A stretch of DNA of 64,000 nt, taken from the NCBI RefSeq assembly GCF_021325795.1, contig NZ_JAHPZX010000008.1, positions 124,001-188,000 of the forward strand, written 5' to 3'. Numbering within the stretch: the first letter of the stretch is position 1; every line of letters begins with the position of its first letter. The notes under the pieces were generated by a model. The model had not been told where the DNA came from. It saw only the letters and a program-made list of their open reading frames with translations, and made no database searches. The DNA is from Bordetella sp. LUAb4 (GTDB lineage Bacteria; Pseudomonadota; Gammaproteobacteria; Burkholderiales; Burkholderiaceae_B). The translations under genes and the position numbers were made by a program. Below, piece by piece: positions 9,026 to 18,121 of this stretch.

Positions 9026-9179
9026 GGTATTCCCCTAGGCTGGCGCCGGCGCGATCGGCGCCGGCGGTGCTGCATGGAAAGACGGGCGCGTCCGTACGTT
9101 GCGGCGCGCTCGCGAGCGGAATCCGCGCAAGCCGCGGGTAAGGCCGGCGTTGCGCGAAAGGGTATTCGTATCTATCGCT

Positions 9180-9195
9180 ATTTATCATGATAAAT
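9180..9195. promoter_or_regulatory. Perfect 16-bp palindrome, probable GntR operator
   Basis: ATTTATCATGATAAAT is a perfect dyad in the 284-bp divergent gap between the importer operon and the GntR gene, in the most AT-rich part of that gap. FadR/FCD regulators bind short palindromes of this size between divergent genes, so it is the likely operator. A second AT-rich TTGATAATAT lies just downstream and may be a promoter element. Confidence 0.6.
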
Positions 9196-9309
9196 ACGAT
9201 GGAATTGATAATATAGAAGCGTCAATTTCGCCGTCAACCAGACGCGCATCAGGTTAAACCCTGGGCTGCGGCCTCGTCGACCCGAACAGAAAAGGGGGAG
9301 CAGTAGAAC

Positions 9310-10170
9310 ATGGCCCGAGCCGCAGAAGGCAATCCCGCAGTCAAGCCACCCCGCGCACGGACCGCGCGGCCCAAGCGCGCCGACCTGGTGGCCGAGGAAA
9401 TCAAGCGCCTGATCACCGACCGCGACCTGCGTCCGGGCGACAAGCTGCCTCGCGAAAGCGAGCTGCAGGAGATGTTCGCCGTCAGCAAGAGCACCATGCG
9501 GGAAGCGCTGAAATCGCTGGAGGTGCAAGGGCTGGTCACCATCACCACCGGCCCGGCGGGCGGTGGCCGCATCGTCGAGGTAACGCTGGACCGTACCTTC
9601 CAGCTGCTGCAGAACTACCTCTTCTTCAAGGAGGTAACCATCGACGATATCTACACGGTGCGCAAGCTGCTGGAACCGGAGCTGGCGGCCGGCGCGGTGC
9701 CGCATCTTACCGACGTGGATTTCGACGCGCTGGAGCACAGCATCGAATGCTGCGATCCGTCATCGGGCCATACCGCCGACGTCATCGCGCAACGCAAGGA
9801 AGACCTCAACTTCCATGACATCCTGGCGCAGGCCAATCCCAACAGCTTCCTGCGTTTCACCTGCCAGTTGATCAATGAGATGCTGCGCCAGCTGACCGTG
9901 TTCGAAAACGATACGCCGGTGCGCGCGCAGCGGCGCTTCGGCGATGCCAACGTTACGCTGCATCGCCGTATCACCACGGCGGCGCGCGCACGTGATGCGG
10001 ACACGGTGCGCGCGCTGATGGCCGAACATATGCAGGAGGCGTCCGGCTTCGTCAAGCAACTCAACGGCAAGCTGCGCGGCCGTCTGCTGCTGGATTCGGA
10101 CATGTCACGGCGGGTGGCGCCGCGCCGCGTGGCGCGGCCCGCCGCGAAGCACAAGGCCGGGGAGCCGTGA
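9310..10170 (+). CDS. GntR family transcriptional regulator, FadR/FCD subfamily
   Basis: DNA-binding regulator, 286 residues. After a ~20-residue basic head comes the GntR winged helix (residues ~24-95) with LRPGDKLPRESELQEMFAVSKSTMREALKSLE, followed by an all-helical FCD ligand domain with RKLLEPELAAGAV and the metal/ligand histidines in NFHDILAQANPN and VTLHRRI. The C-terminal ~30 residues are Arg/Ala/Pro-rich and look disordered. A GGGGGAG ribosome site precedes the ATG. Divergent transcription from the importer operon and the palindrome at 9180 suggest it controls that operon in response to the imported compound or a breakdown product. Confidence 0.92.
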   Translation: MARAAEGNPAVKPPRARTARPKRADLVAEEIKRLITDRDLRPGDKLPRESELQEMFAVSKSTMREALKSLEVQGLVTITTGPAGGGRIVEVTLDRTFQLLQNYLFFKEVTIDDIYTVRKLLEPELAAGAVPHLTDVDFDALEHSIECCDPSSGHTADVIAQRKEDLNFHDILAQANPNSFLRFTCQLINEMLRQLTVFENDTPVRAQRRFGDANVTLHRRITTAARARDADTVRALMAEHMQEASGFVKQLNGKLRGRLLLDSDMSRRVAPRRVARPAAKHKAGEP

Positions 10171-10261
10171 CAGGCCGCCAGCCCGGCGCCGAACGGCGCA
10201 GGCGGCGGTCATGGCGAGCGCCAGCGAGCAGTGCCGGGGCGCACGCGGACGGTGTATGCCA

Positions 10262-13213
10262 TTACGGGTTGGCGGGCACCTTGCCCAGCGTCGCCGCGTA
10301 CTCCGTGGCCCTGTCCCGGCGCGTAGCGTTCGGTCCGCGCAAAGCCTTGGTCAAGTCGAGCAACGCGTTTTTCGCGGCCTCATACTCCGGCGAGGCACGC
10401 AGTCCGGCTTTCAGTGCAGCGTCGCCTGAAGGCATGGAACTTCCCGCCGAGACCGCGCTGGTTTCTTCCTGCCCGGTTCCTGCCGCCGCGGCATTCCGGG
10501 TCTGGCTGGCCGCCACTGCGGCATAGGCCCGCATGGCATCGAAGAAATTGCTCTCACAGTTTTGCAACCCTTGCGCGGCTTCGCCGTTGACTTCCTTCAG
10601 CGCCTCGCGCACGAATGCATGGACCTGGCGGGTCGCGGCGCTGCCGTCACTGGCCAGGCTTTCGAACATGGCCGGCAAGTCTCGTTGCAGCGAACTCCTG
10701 TCCAGAGACGCCCGCGCATCCTCATCGCGCACTGCCGGGCCGCCTGCCTTCGCATAGATGCCGTCCAGGTTCGACATCACCGACCTGATAGCATTCTTGC
10801 CCATAACCATGCCCAACTGCCGGACCTTGCCATTCAGCAAGAAATCGCGGCGCGTCATTACACGGACGTTTTCCAGATTGAATCCCGGAGAACCGTTTGC
10901 TTTGTCCGTGACGGATTCGGCTGCGCCGTCAGCCGAGTCCGAGGCGGACAGAGGCTTGGATAATCTCAGCGCGACGACCACATGGGCTTTTCCGTCAACC
11001 GATAGCGCCAACGACTCCAAGCCGGTAGCCGCGGAACTCAAAGCACCAAGAAGAGCCGCGGGTATCCCCGAATCCGCCGCTGGGCCGATGGCACCGGCCA
11101 AGTGCTTGTTAACCCATTTCGTCAGTGGATCGGCGAGCTTGGCCAGGCTGGCATTGGCGCTTACGCCCAGGCCGATTTCAACATCGATGAAGTCGCCCGC
11201 CTTCAACACGTTGAAGTGCTCGACGCGCGCTCCCTTGATCTTGCCGTTGGCGTCGATGCCCGCGCCCACGTACGGCAGCTGGATACTCGCGTTCGCCCCC
11301 AGCGTCGCCTCCATTTGATAGGTATGGGTACGCTGCGTATCCTTGAAGCCCGTTGCCCGTTGCAAGCTCTCACCGTCGTGAGGCATGGCCGGCGAGGCCA
11401 GCCGGGAGGTCAGATCCTGATAGCCATCGAGGGGGGATGTTTGCGTGTCACGCGCGTGCTGATCAATCAAGGCTGTTGTGACGGCGAGAGCGCGCAGATA
11501 GCCGTAGGTGCCCTCCTTGGGCTTGATGCCCCAGGCCTGCTCGATCGACCGGCAAACCTCATTCGAGCGTGAATCACTGGACTCGAGCCGCTTCGCATGG
11601 CAATACAGATCCAGTTCAGTGGTCAACGCTTTCAAGGTGTGGCTCAAGGCGGCGGCATCGACCGGCGGCTGGCCGGGTTGCCACTTGGCGATGGCATCCA
11701 ATACCTGGGGAAAGGCCGTTCCGGCCCGGGCAGGCTGGCCGTGATATTTCTGCAAGGACTGCACCATGGGCGACAAAGCCTCGCGCAGGTTGCCCAGGCG
11801 CTTCTGTGTGATGTCCTTGACCGCCTGGTTTTCTGTCCCGCTGTCGAGAGCCTTCCATAAAGGTATATAGGCCCGAATGCCTGTACTCGCTTTCGAGCCC
11901 TCGACGGAGGCCGAGCCGTGGACGCCAGCATTGGACATCAGCCCTGTTGCGCTGAGGCCAAGCGTGGCGCTGCCATGAAGCTTCACACCGGCGGTATCGG
12001 TTTGGATCCTCGCGCCCGCGCCCACCTTGTTCTTATAGCTTTCGCCCAGCGGATGATGTGCGGAATCGGCGCGCGGCTGCTGCACGATGACGCCCAGCAT
12101 TGCCGCCGTCTTGGCGAATTCGTCGTACTTTCCATAGGCGTCATCGCTCAACATGCCCAATTCTTTCGGGGATAAAGACTTGGGCAGCACCCCGCTCGAC
12201 ACGACGCGTGCAAGGTCCTCCAACTCCGGCACTTTGACCTTGGTCGTGTTCACGCTGCTTCCTTCCGCGCGAACCAGATGCTCGTGGTCGGCGTAGCCGC
12301 GACCTCTGCTCCGGCCTACCTTGCCCGTAATGCCCAGGTCCAGTTTGGCGAAAAAAGCATTGATATGGCCTACCACACCCAGGTTTGCCTCGACGCTGCG
12401 GGTCTCGCTCACGGATAAATCGTCACTCACGCTCACGGCATTGGAATAGGCGCCGCCGATCATGGGACTTACTATCGTGGGAAAAGGGAAATGCGGGACG
12501 GGTTTGACACCGCCGATGGCGAAAACGTTCACCGTACCTTCGCGCGCAAACTCCGCGGATTTCTTCGTGGCGGCATCCAGCATATATGGCTTTCCCAAGC
12601 TCGCACGCGCGCCAATCACCTGATTGAGCAGTGCTTTCACCGCCCGCAGTTCGACGCTGTCTTGCTTGCCCAGCATCGCCTCGGCGCGCATCAGCTTCTC
12701 GGTCATGCCGCGCAGCTCCGGGTCGGTCATGGTGACGTCGACCGGCCTGTCCGCGGCGTTCGGCTTTGCGGCACCGGCTTGTGCACCGCCTGGCATGTCC
12801 GACAAGCCCGGAATCCGTTGTTCCAGGCGCTCCATAAGCGCAGTGACGACGTCGCGGCGCAGGGATCCGTTATCGCCGTACAAAGCACCGAAGGTCTGCG
12901 GCTGCGCGTTCTGGCTGGATGAGAGGGCCGCCGCCTTCGTGGCGTCGGGCGTACCCCCACCGGCACCGGGCAGCCCTTCGCCGCGCTGATGGGATTGCGC
13001 GCGAGTCTTGGTATTCGGCCGGCCGAACAACAGCGTCCACACCCGCGAAGTCGAAATGCTCGGCAACTTGAAGAAGCGGGAGGATGCGGCTTTGCTCGCG
13101 CGCGGCGGGCTGCCGGGCGCGGCGGAAAGGCCATTTGCTCCCGCCGGCCGTTCAGGCGGCGCTGAGGGAGCAATCGAGCCCCCTGTATGTGAAATCTGTG
13201 TTGCGTAGATCAT
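10262..13213 (-). CDS. Large protein of unknown family, disordered N-terminus and beta-rich blocks
   Basis: A single 983-codon frame, much longer than chance in this DNA, that I cannot assign to a family. Residues 1-~110 are Pro/Ala/Ser/Gly-rich and basic. Three blocks of alternating small and hydrophobic residues (around residues 255-300, 395-450 and 640-690, e.g. GVKLHGSATLGLSATGLM) look like amphipathic beta-strands, separated by helical segments. The last ~70 residues are again Ala/Ser/Thr-rich. No signal peptide, transmembrane helix or enzyme motif is visible. The ATG at 13211-13213 has a poor ribosome site. It stands alone: it converges with the GntR gene and is divergent from the cupin gene. 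A large secreted, effector-like or pore-forming protein is my inference, not a demonstrated function. Confidence 0.78.
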   Translation of the reverse strand: MIYATQISHTGGSIAPSAPPERPAGANGLSAAPGSPPRASKAASSRFFKLPSISTSRVWTLLFGRPNTKTRAQSHQRGEGLPGAGGGTPDATKAAALSSSQNAQPQTFGALYGDNGSLRRDVVTALMERLEQRIPGLSDMPGGAQAGAAKPNAADRPVDVTMTDPELRGMTEKLMRAEAMLGKQDSVELRAVKALLNQVIGARASLGKPYMLDAATKKSAEFAREGTVNVFAIGGVKPVPHFPFPTIVSPMIGGAYSNAVSVSDDLSVSETRSVEANLGVVGHINAFFAKLDLGITGKVGRSRGRGYADHEHLVRAEGSSVNTTKVKVPELEDLARVVSSGVLPKSLSPKELGMLSDDAYGKYDEFAKTAAMLGVIVQQPRADSAHHPLGESYKNKVGAGARIQTDTAGVKLHGSATLGLSATGLMSNAGVHGSASVEGSKASTGIRAYIPLWKALDSGTENQAVKDITQKRLGNLREALSPMVQSLQKYHGQPARAGTAFPQVLDAIAKWQPGQPPVDAAALSHTLKALTTELDLYCHAKRLESSDSRSNEVCRSIEQAWGIKPKEGTYGYLRALAVTTALIDQHARDTQTSPLDGYQDLTSRLASPAMPHDGESLQRATGFKDTQRTHTYQMEATLGANASIQLPYVGAGIDANGKIKGARVEHFNVLKAGDFIDVEIGLGVSANASLAKLADPLTKWVNKHLAGAIGPAADSGIPAALLGALSSAATGLESLALSVDGKAHVVVALRLSKPLSASDSADGAAESVTDKANGSPGFNLENVRVMTRRDFLLNGKVRQLGMVMGKNAIRSVMSNLDGIYAKAGGPAVRDEDARASLDRSSLQRDLPAMFESLASDGSAATRQVHAFVREALKEVNGEAAQGLQNCESNFFDAMRAYAAVAASQTRNAAAAGTGQEETSAVSAGSSMPSGDAALKAGLRASPEYEAAKNALLDLTKALRGPNATRRDRATEYAATLGKVPANP

Positions 13214-13497
13214 TGCTCATGTGATTCGCGAATTGGGGGGGAATCAACGATATGAGCGCGCCCTGTTTACAGACATCAGAAAACCGCCGGACTGATTACG
13301 TCGGGCCACCGGACCAGGATGCGTTTTCAGTGCCGTCTTGGCAGGAATTTTCTGAGCGCGAAATGCGCCGCTGTTCCGCCGAGAGCGTAAAACGTAGAAA
13401 TGCTTGCTCGCCAGCGGGCCTGAGCGCGTAAATAAGACGCCTTTTTTCCACACGCCGGCGCGTAGCATGAACCTATCCAGACCTAGGGGGTTCGTTC

Positions 13498-14052
13498 ATG
13501 TTGACCAGCACTGTTGCGCCTGTCTCGCAAGCCCGCCGTTCCGCGCTTGGCGAATTGGTGGCCGCGATCGCGCGCGCTATCGAAGCGACACCAGCGGAGC
13601 GATTGCCGTCGGCCGTCTGCGAGGCCCTGCGCGATCATCTTCCCGCCGCCGGCCTGTTGAGCGCGGAACAACGCAAGGGTCAGGCCGACCGCTATACCCG
13701 CCACATCCTCTACGCGCATCCGCAAGGGCTGTTCACCGTCATGGCGCTGGTATGGCGGCCGGGACAGGTCACACCGGTGCACGGGCATTTCACCTGGTGC
13801 GCCTACTTCATCATGGAAGGGGAGATGCAGGAAGAGCATTTCGCCTGGAACGCGGCGACCGAGTGCGCGACGCCGCATGGCTACATCGACCGGCTGCAGG
13901 GAGATGCCGCCGCCAGCCACGCGGGCATGGACCAGATCCACAGGTTGCGCAACGCCGGCGACGAGACGGCGATAAGCATCCACGTCTACGGCGTGGATGG
14001 GCCGCGGGTGACTACCCATGTCAATCGCCTGGCGGCGCTTGCCCCGCAGTGA
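13498..14052 (+). CDS. Cysteine dioxygenase-like cupin (thiol dioxygenase)
   Basis: Predicted non-heme iron thiol dioxygenase, 184 residues, close to bacterial cysteine / 3-mercaptopropionate dioxygenases. The cupin motif GQVTPVHGHFTWC supplies two histidines about residues 97-99 and a third His lies in the later SIHVYGVDG strand. Known members oxidise a thiol such as cysteine to the sulfinic acid in the cytoplasm. A longer overlapping frame on the same strand lacks these motifs and is rejected. The ATG follows AGGGGG at ~8 bases. The Lrp/AsnC regulator converges immediately downstream, and regulation by it is possible but not shown. Confidence 0.85.
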   Translation: MLTSTVAPVSQARRSALGELVAAIARAIEATPAERLPSAVCEALRDHLPAAGLLSAEQRKGQADRYTRHILYAHPQGLFTVMALVWRPGQVTPVHGHFTWCAYFIMEGEMQEEHFAWNAATECATPHGYIDRLQGDAAASHAGMDQIHRLRNAGDETAISIHVYGVDGPRVTTHVNRLAALAPQ

Positions 14053-14103
14053 CATCGGCGTTGGCGCCCGCGCTGCCCTCTTGCGCGAGTGCCCCCCTCG
14101 ACC

Positions 14104-14565
14104 TCAGTCGCAGTAATCCACGGGCAGGGCCGTGGTGTACTTGATCTGCTCCATGGCGAACGAAGAGCTGACATCGTGCAGGTCCGCGATGCGGATCAGC
14201 TTCTTGTAGACCGCGTCGTACGCGGCGATATCGGGAACAACCACGCGAATCAGGTAATCTACGTCGCCGCTCATGCGGTAGAACTCGATGACCTCGGGGA
14301 TGTCCTTGACGTGGTCGGCGAACTTGGTGAGCCAGGCTTGCGAATGCTGGTTGGTGCGGATCGAGATGAACACGGTTACGCCGACGTTCAACATGGCCGG
14401 ATCGCACAAGGCCACCTGCTTCTTGATGACGCCCAGTTCCTTGAGCTTCTGCACACGGCGCCAGCAGGGGGTGGTCGAGAGATTGACGACGTCGGCAATG
14501 GCCTGGATCGGCGTTTCCGCATTTTCCTGCAGAATCGAAATTATCTTTCGGTCTATGGCGTCCAT
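14104..14565 (-). CDS. Lrp/AsnC family transcriptional regulator
   Basis: About 153 residues starting MDAIDRKIISILQENAETPI. The N-terminal AsnC helix-turn-helix includes IADVVNLSTTPCWRRVQKLKELGVI, and the C-terminal RAM ligand domain includes GDVDYLIRVVVPDIAAYDAVY. The start at 14563-14565 is supported by AGGAAA upstream and by the family N-terminus. Eleven further codons are open upstream. The GDVDYLIRVVV signature is typical of amino-acid-responsive members. The 300-bp AT-rich gap upstream, shared with the toxin-antitoxin pair, is the likely site of autoregulation. Confidence 0.93.
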   Translation of the reverse strand: MDAIDRKIISILQENAETPIQAIADVVNLSTTPCWRRVQKLKELGVIKKQVALCDPAMLNVGVTVFISIRTNQHSQAWLTKFADHVKDIPEVIEFYRMSGDVDYLIRVVVPDIAAYDAVYKKLIRIADLHDVSSSFAMEQIKYTTALPVDYCD

Positions 14566-14871
14566 GGTTTTCCTGTGCTGGGCGGCCGGCATCGGCATAC
14601 GCGCGATACCGGGATTGTCCTCGCGCGCGCGGGCGCTGACAACAGAAAAAACAGCTTAACTAGCATTAAGCTATGCAAATTTTGAATTTAACGTCAAACA
14701 TCCGCCAGAAAAATCTCAAAATATAGAAAAAATTTCTGCCGACATATAACGCTTGATGAGCGCACGCCGTGGGGCTGCCGTGGGAGGCCCGGCTATGAGG
14801 CGTGTCAGCAGGAGGGAACAAAAAGGCCATTCAGGATAAAATGGCCAAAATTCCCTTTTCTGGAGGCTGCC
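14566..14871. other. Divergent intergenic region between the AsnC regulator and the antitoxin gene
   Basis: A 306-bp gap without a gene. Its middle part (14640-14750) is clearly AT-rich (TTTTGAATTTAACG, AAATATAGAAAAAATTT), consistent with divergent promoters and Lrp-type binding. The right end holds the dyad at 14825-14846. Confidence 0.6.
14825..14846. promoter_or_regulatory. Inverted repeat GGCCATT-N8-AATGGCC, probable antitoxin operator/promoter
   Basis: Two 7-bp arms (14825-14831 and 14840-14846) flank GGATAAAAT, which fits a -10 element. The site ends 25 bp before the antitoxin ATG. Phd/YefM antitoxins typically repress their own operon through palindromes overlapping the promoter, so this is the expected autoregulatory site. 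Confidence 0.6.
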
Positions 14872-15225
14872 ATGGCCGCCGTATTGCCCAAGATCCAGGA
14901 CGATTACCCTTGCGCGCCCGCCTCTTCCGTCAAACGGGATGGCTGGCGCGGGGTCATGCGTACCGTGACTGAAAAGGGCCGTCTGGTCGTCACCAACCAT
15001 CGTGCCCCCGAAGCGGTCATTCTCAGCATCGAAGAATATCGCAAGCTGATGGATGAATTGGCGGCCGCGCGGCAAGCCACGCCGGATCCCCTGCAAGCCT
15101 TGCGCCAGCAGTTCGACCAACGCCTGGCCTCGCTGCAAGCGGATGACGCCGGCGAGCGGCTGCGTGCCCTGATGCGGGCGCCGGCCACACTGAATGGCCA
15201 AGTGAAAGCCGGCACCGGGTACTGA
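14872..15225 (+). CDS. Phd/YefM-type antitoxin
   Basis: A 117-residue protein with the Phd/YefM fold signature from about residue 27: MRTVTEKGRLVVTNHRAPEAVILSIEEYRKLMDEL, a beta-sheet DNA-binding module with the EAVILSIEEYRKL helix. The C-terminal half is a charged, probably flexible helix that would wrap the toxin. TGGAGG precedes the ATG. Its stop overlaps the kinase gene start by one base (TGATG at 15223-15227), indicating a two-gene operon. In known systems this protein neutralises the partner and represses the operon. Confidence 0.85.
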   Translation: MAAVLPKIQDDYPCAPASSVKRDGWRGVMRTVTEKGRLVVTNHRAPEAVILSIEEYRKLMDELAAARQATPDPLQALRQQFDQRLASLQADDAGERLRALMRAPATLNGQVKAGTGY

Positions 15226-15851
15226 TGCCCCGTCCCGTCATTTACGTACTGGCAGGCGTGAACGGCGCGGGCAAGAGTTCGATCGGCGGGCATCTGCTGA
15301 CGAGCGCCGGCTTGAGCTGGTACAACCCCGACACCTTCGCCCGCCAGCTGGTGCACGAGCATGGCTACTCGCAGGAAGATGCCAACGGCCTGGCCTGGCA
15401 CGAAGGCATGCGCCGTCTGGACCATGCCCTGGCGCGTGGTGCGTCGCACGCTTTCGAAACGACCCTGGGCGGCACCACCGTCGCGAAGAAACTGCAGGCG
15501 GCCAGCGCCAGCCACGATGTCATGATGTGGTTCTGCGGCCTGGGCAGCCCGGCGCTGCATATCGCCAGGGTCAGACAACGTGTCGCCAGCGGCGGCCATG
15601 ACATCCCGGAAGACCGTATCCGCCAGCGTTGCATCAGCTCCCTGCGCAACCTGATCGCCTTGATGCCGGTACTCGCCCATCTGCGTGTCTACGACAACAG
15701 CATCCAGGTGCAAGCCGGCGCGGCCGTGCCCGATCCCGTCCTGCTGCTGGAATGCGTCGGCGGGCAGCGGGTGTATCCCGCCACCTTGCAGGATGCCCGC
15801 GCCACGCCGGATTGGGCCAAGCCGATACTGGAAGCGGCGTTTTCCGGCTGA
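15225..15851 (+). CDS. Zeta-toxin-like P-loop kinase
   Basis: A 208-residue AAA/P-loop protein of the zeta-toxin/PezT-like group. Walker A GVNGAGKSS is at residues 11-19, NPDTFAR at 34-40 supplies an acidic residue at the position of the catalytic Asp, and FETTLGG at 77-83 resembles the zeta substrate-binding strand. The Arg-rich segment RVRQRVASGGHDIPEDRIRQR is the typical lid. Zeta kinases phosphorylate UDP-N-acetylglucosamine, but chromosomal relatives can have other substrates. The upstream partner is a Phd-type antitoxin rather than an epsilon protein. A housekeeping small-molecule kinase cannot be excluded, but the coupled antitoxin favours a toxin. Confidence 0.85.
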   Translation: MPRPVIYVLAGVNGAGKSSIGGHLLTSAGLSWYNPDTFARQLVHEHGYSQEDANGLAWHEGMRRLDHALARGASHAFETTLGGTTVAKKLQAASASHDVMMWFCGLGSPALHIARVRQRVASGGHDIPEDRIRQRCISSLRNLIALMPVLAHLRVYDNSIQVQAGAAVPDPVLLLECVGGQRVYPATLQDARATPDWAKPILEAAFSG

Positions 15852-16034
15852 TCCGCGGACTTACCGCCCTGGCCGGCGCGGCGAGGCGCCAGGGAAAGAC
15901 CGGAACAAGCGGCAAATCCCCACCCTTCACAGGGTTTTCCCATGGACGAGCATGTCATAAAGTCGGCGAACCGATAACAAAAGGTGGACGAGCGCACGTG
16001 GGCGCGGGGCCGCCAGCAGTCTAGAGACGCCGTC

Positions 16035-17675
16035 ATGCGCACTAACGTACCCGTTACGCAGCGGGAGTTCCTGTTTTCCGACAAGCAACGCCTGGTCTCC
16101 GCGACCGATCTGTCCGGCAACATCCGCTATTGCAATCCCGCCTTCGTGGCCGTGTCCGGCTACAGCAAGGAAGAACTGATCGGCCAGCCGCACAACATCA
16201 TCCGCCATCCGGATATGCCGCGCGCTGCCTTCGCCGACATGTGGGCCACCATCCAGGCCGGCCGCCCCTGGACCGCCCTGGTGAAAAACCGCCGCAAGAA
16301 TGGCGATCACTATTGGGTCCGTGCCAACGTCACGCCGGTGGTCGAGCACGGCGTTGAAGTCGGTTACCTGAGCGTGCGCCTGAGTCCTTCGCGTGAAGAA
16401 GTCGAAGAGGCCGAAGCGCTGTACGAATCCATGCGCGAGGAAACGCTGCGCGGCCATCGGCTGCGCGAAGGCGCGCTGGTGCGCACGGGGCTGGCCGGCC
16501 GGTTGGGCGCCCTGCGCCGCCAGCCGGTAGGACGCCGCGTGGGCATGGGCTATGTCGTCACCTTGCTGCTTACGCTGGCGGGCGGCTGGGCGGCCTATCA
16601 AGGCCTGCCGCCGCAGCCTTTCTGGCTGGCCTGGGGCGCGGGCGTCGTGGGCAGCCTGTTGAGCGGGGCGTTGCTGGCGCGCCAACTGTCCTCGCCGGTG
16701 GACGCGATGTCGGTCTTCGCCACCCAGATGGCGGCGGGCGACCTGACCACCGACATGGAAGTCGAACGCCACGACGACCTGGGCGACGTGCAACGCGCCC
16801 TCAATCAGCTGCAGGCCAATCTTTCGGCCATCGTGCTGGACGTACGCGACCAGATCGGCGGCGTGATGGAAGCCGCCCACGAAATCTCCGCGGGCAATAT
16901 CGATCTATCGCAGCGCACCGAAGAACAAGCCACGTCGCTGGAGCAGACCGCGGCCGCCATGGACGATCTGACGCAGTCGGTGCAAGGCAATGCCGACGCC
17001 ACCCAGCGCGTGCTCAGCCTGGTCGATGAAGCTCAGGCCGCGGCCGATGACGGTGGCCGCATCGCCGCGCAGGTCGAGCAGACCATGGCCGGCATCACCA
17101 GTGCCGCGCAACGCATCTCCGACATCACTGGTGTGATCGATGGCATTGCCTTCCAGACCAACATCCTGGCATTGAACGCGGCTGTCGAAGCGGCGCGTGC
17201 CGGCGAAGTCGGCAAGTCCTTCGCGGTGGTGGCGGCCGAGGTGCGCAATCTGGCGCAGCGTTGCGCCGCGTCCGCGCGCGAAATCAAGACCGTGGTCGAC
17301 AGCAGCGTGCAGCAGATCGCGGCGGGCACTGAACTGGTGGGACGCACCACCAGCCAGATGCGCGCCATCGACCAGGCCGTGCATCGCGTGGCGGATGTGA
17401 TCCACGAAGTGGCGGACGCCAGCGGCAACCAGGCCAAGGGCATCCGGCAGGTGAATGACGCCGTGGCCCATCTGGACAGCGCCACGCAGCAGAACGCCGC
17501 CCTGGTCGAGCAGGCCGCCGCCACCGCGCAGCGCCTGGTTGAACGCGCCGACGTACTGGCCGACGCCATGCGCCTGTTCACCGTCGGCCAGGCCGTGGGA
17601 CAAGCGGTGCTGCAAGCCGAGCCGGTCATCAGCCTGGAAAACCGCCGTGCGACGGTAGCGCGATTACCGGCATAG
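16035..17675 (+). CDS. Methyl-accepting chemotaxis protein with N-terminal PAS domain (Aer-like)
   Basis: About 546 residues. MRTNVPVTQREFLF leads into a PAS domain (residues ~10-120; GNIRYCNPAFVAVSGYSKEELIGQPHNIIRHPDMP), as in the Aer redox sensor. A short hydrophobic hairpin (~165-210) follows, then a HAMP-like segment and the MCP signalling domain with the hairpin tip DGIAFQTNILALNAAVEAARAGEVGK. The PAS lies on the cytoplasmic side, so the receptor probably senses energy or redox state through a flavin. No C-terminal NWETF-type pentapeptide is seen, so methylation enzymes are not tethered. The start at 16035 is chosen because it matches the conserved Aer N-terminus, and codons from 15984 are extra. 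Confidence 0.93.
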   Translation: MRTNVPVTQREFLFSDKQRLVSATDLSGNIRYCNPAFVAVSGYSKEELIGQPHNIIRHPDMPRAAFADMWATIQAGRPWTALVKNRRKNGDHYWVRANVTPVVEHGVEVGYLSVRLSPSREEVEEAEALYESMREETLRGHRLREGALVRTGLAGRLGALRRQPVGRRVGMGYVVTLLLTLAGGWAAYQGLPPQPFWLAWGAGVVGSLLSGALLARQLSSPVDAMSVFATQMAAGDLTTDMEVERHDDLGDVQRALNQLQANLSAIVLDVRDQIGGVMEAAHEISAGNIDLSQRTEEQATSLEQTAAAMDDLTQSVQGNADATQRVLSLVDEAQAAADDGGRIAAQVEQTMAGITSAAQRISDITGVIDGIAFQTNILALNAAVEAARAGEVGKSFAVVAAEVRNLAQRCAASAREIKTVVDSSVQQIAAGTELVGRTTSQMRAIDQAVHRVADVIHEVADASGNQAKGIRQVNDAVAHLDSATQQNAALVEQAAATAQRLVERADVLADAMRLFTVGQAVGQAVLQAEPVISLENRRATVARLPA

Positions 17676-18121
17676 GCCGCGGTTGGTTGGCACAGGCACC
17701 CAGCTCGAGCGGTGGCTCAGAGGGCGAAAGAATTTCCCACAACAAGTCACTGAATTAACAGCAGGAACCTAATTCGCAGGCTATCCACGCACAACGGCTC
17801 AAGGCAGCGCGACGAGCGTAAGAAAACAGGATCAGGCAAAGAAATGGCCCGCCTTCAGGCGGGCCATCGCAATAGGTGGGGCGGCGATTGTAGCGGAACA
17901 CCGTCCAGGCCTGACAAACCCCAACCCCTGTTTTTTGCTGCCGGAGAGTAAGCCTCTCGGACATTCGGCGAGAGTAACTGTTTTCCTCGGGTCCTGCAAT
18001 CGTGCGTATAGATTCTCGGATATTTCCTGCTCACAGACTCTCCACTCCCCAGCACTTCTTCTGCGAGTGTTGGTTCAATCTGGTCCATGAAGCATCGCTC
18101 GACGCTTTCCGCGTGCGGGCA
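17676..18121. other. Intergenic region between chemoreceptor and HEPN gene
   Basis: Apart from the strong hairpin at 17844-17867, this stretch holds no gene or tRNA that I can recognise. Base composition falls towards the right side, where the more AT-rich accessory gene begins. An alternative GTG start for that gene lies at 18002. Confidence 0.6.
17844..17867. terminator. Perfect 10-bp stem hairpin ATGGCCCGCC-TTCA-GGCGGGCCAT
   Basis: Two perfectly complementary 10-bp arms with a 4-nt loop lie 170 bp after the chemoreceptor stop. On the plus strand no U-run follows. On the minus strand TTTCTTT follows the stem, so it would work best as a minus-strand or bidirectional terminator. Confidence 0.55.

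Noticed and set aside
17844-17867. Simple plus-strand terminator of the chemoreceptor gene
   Set aside because: No U-run follows on the plus strand and it is 170 bp from the stop, so I list it as a hairpin of uncertain orientation.
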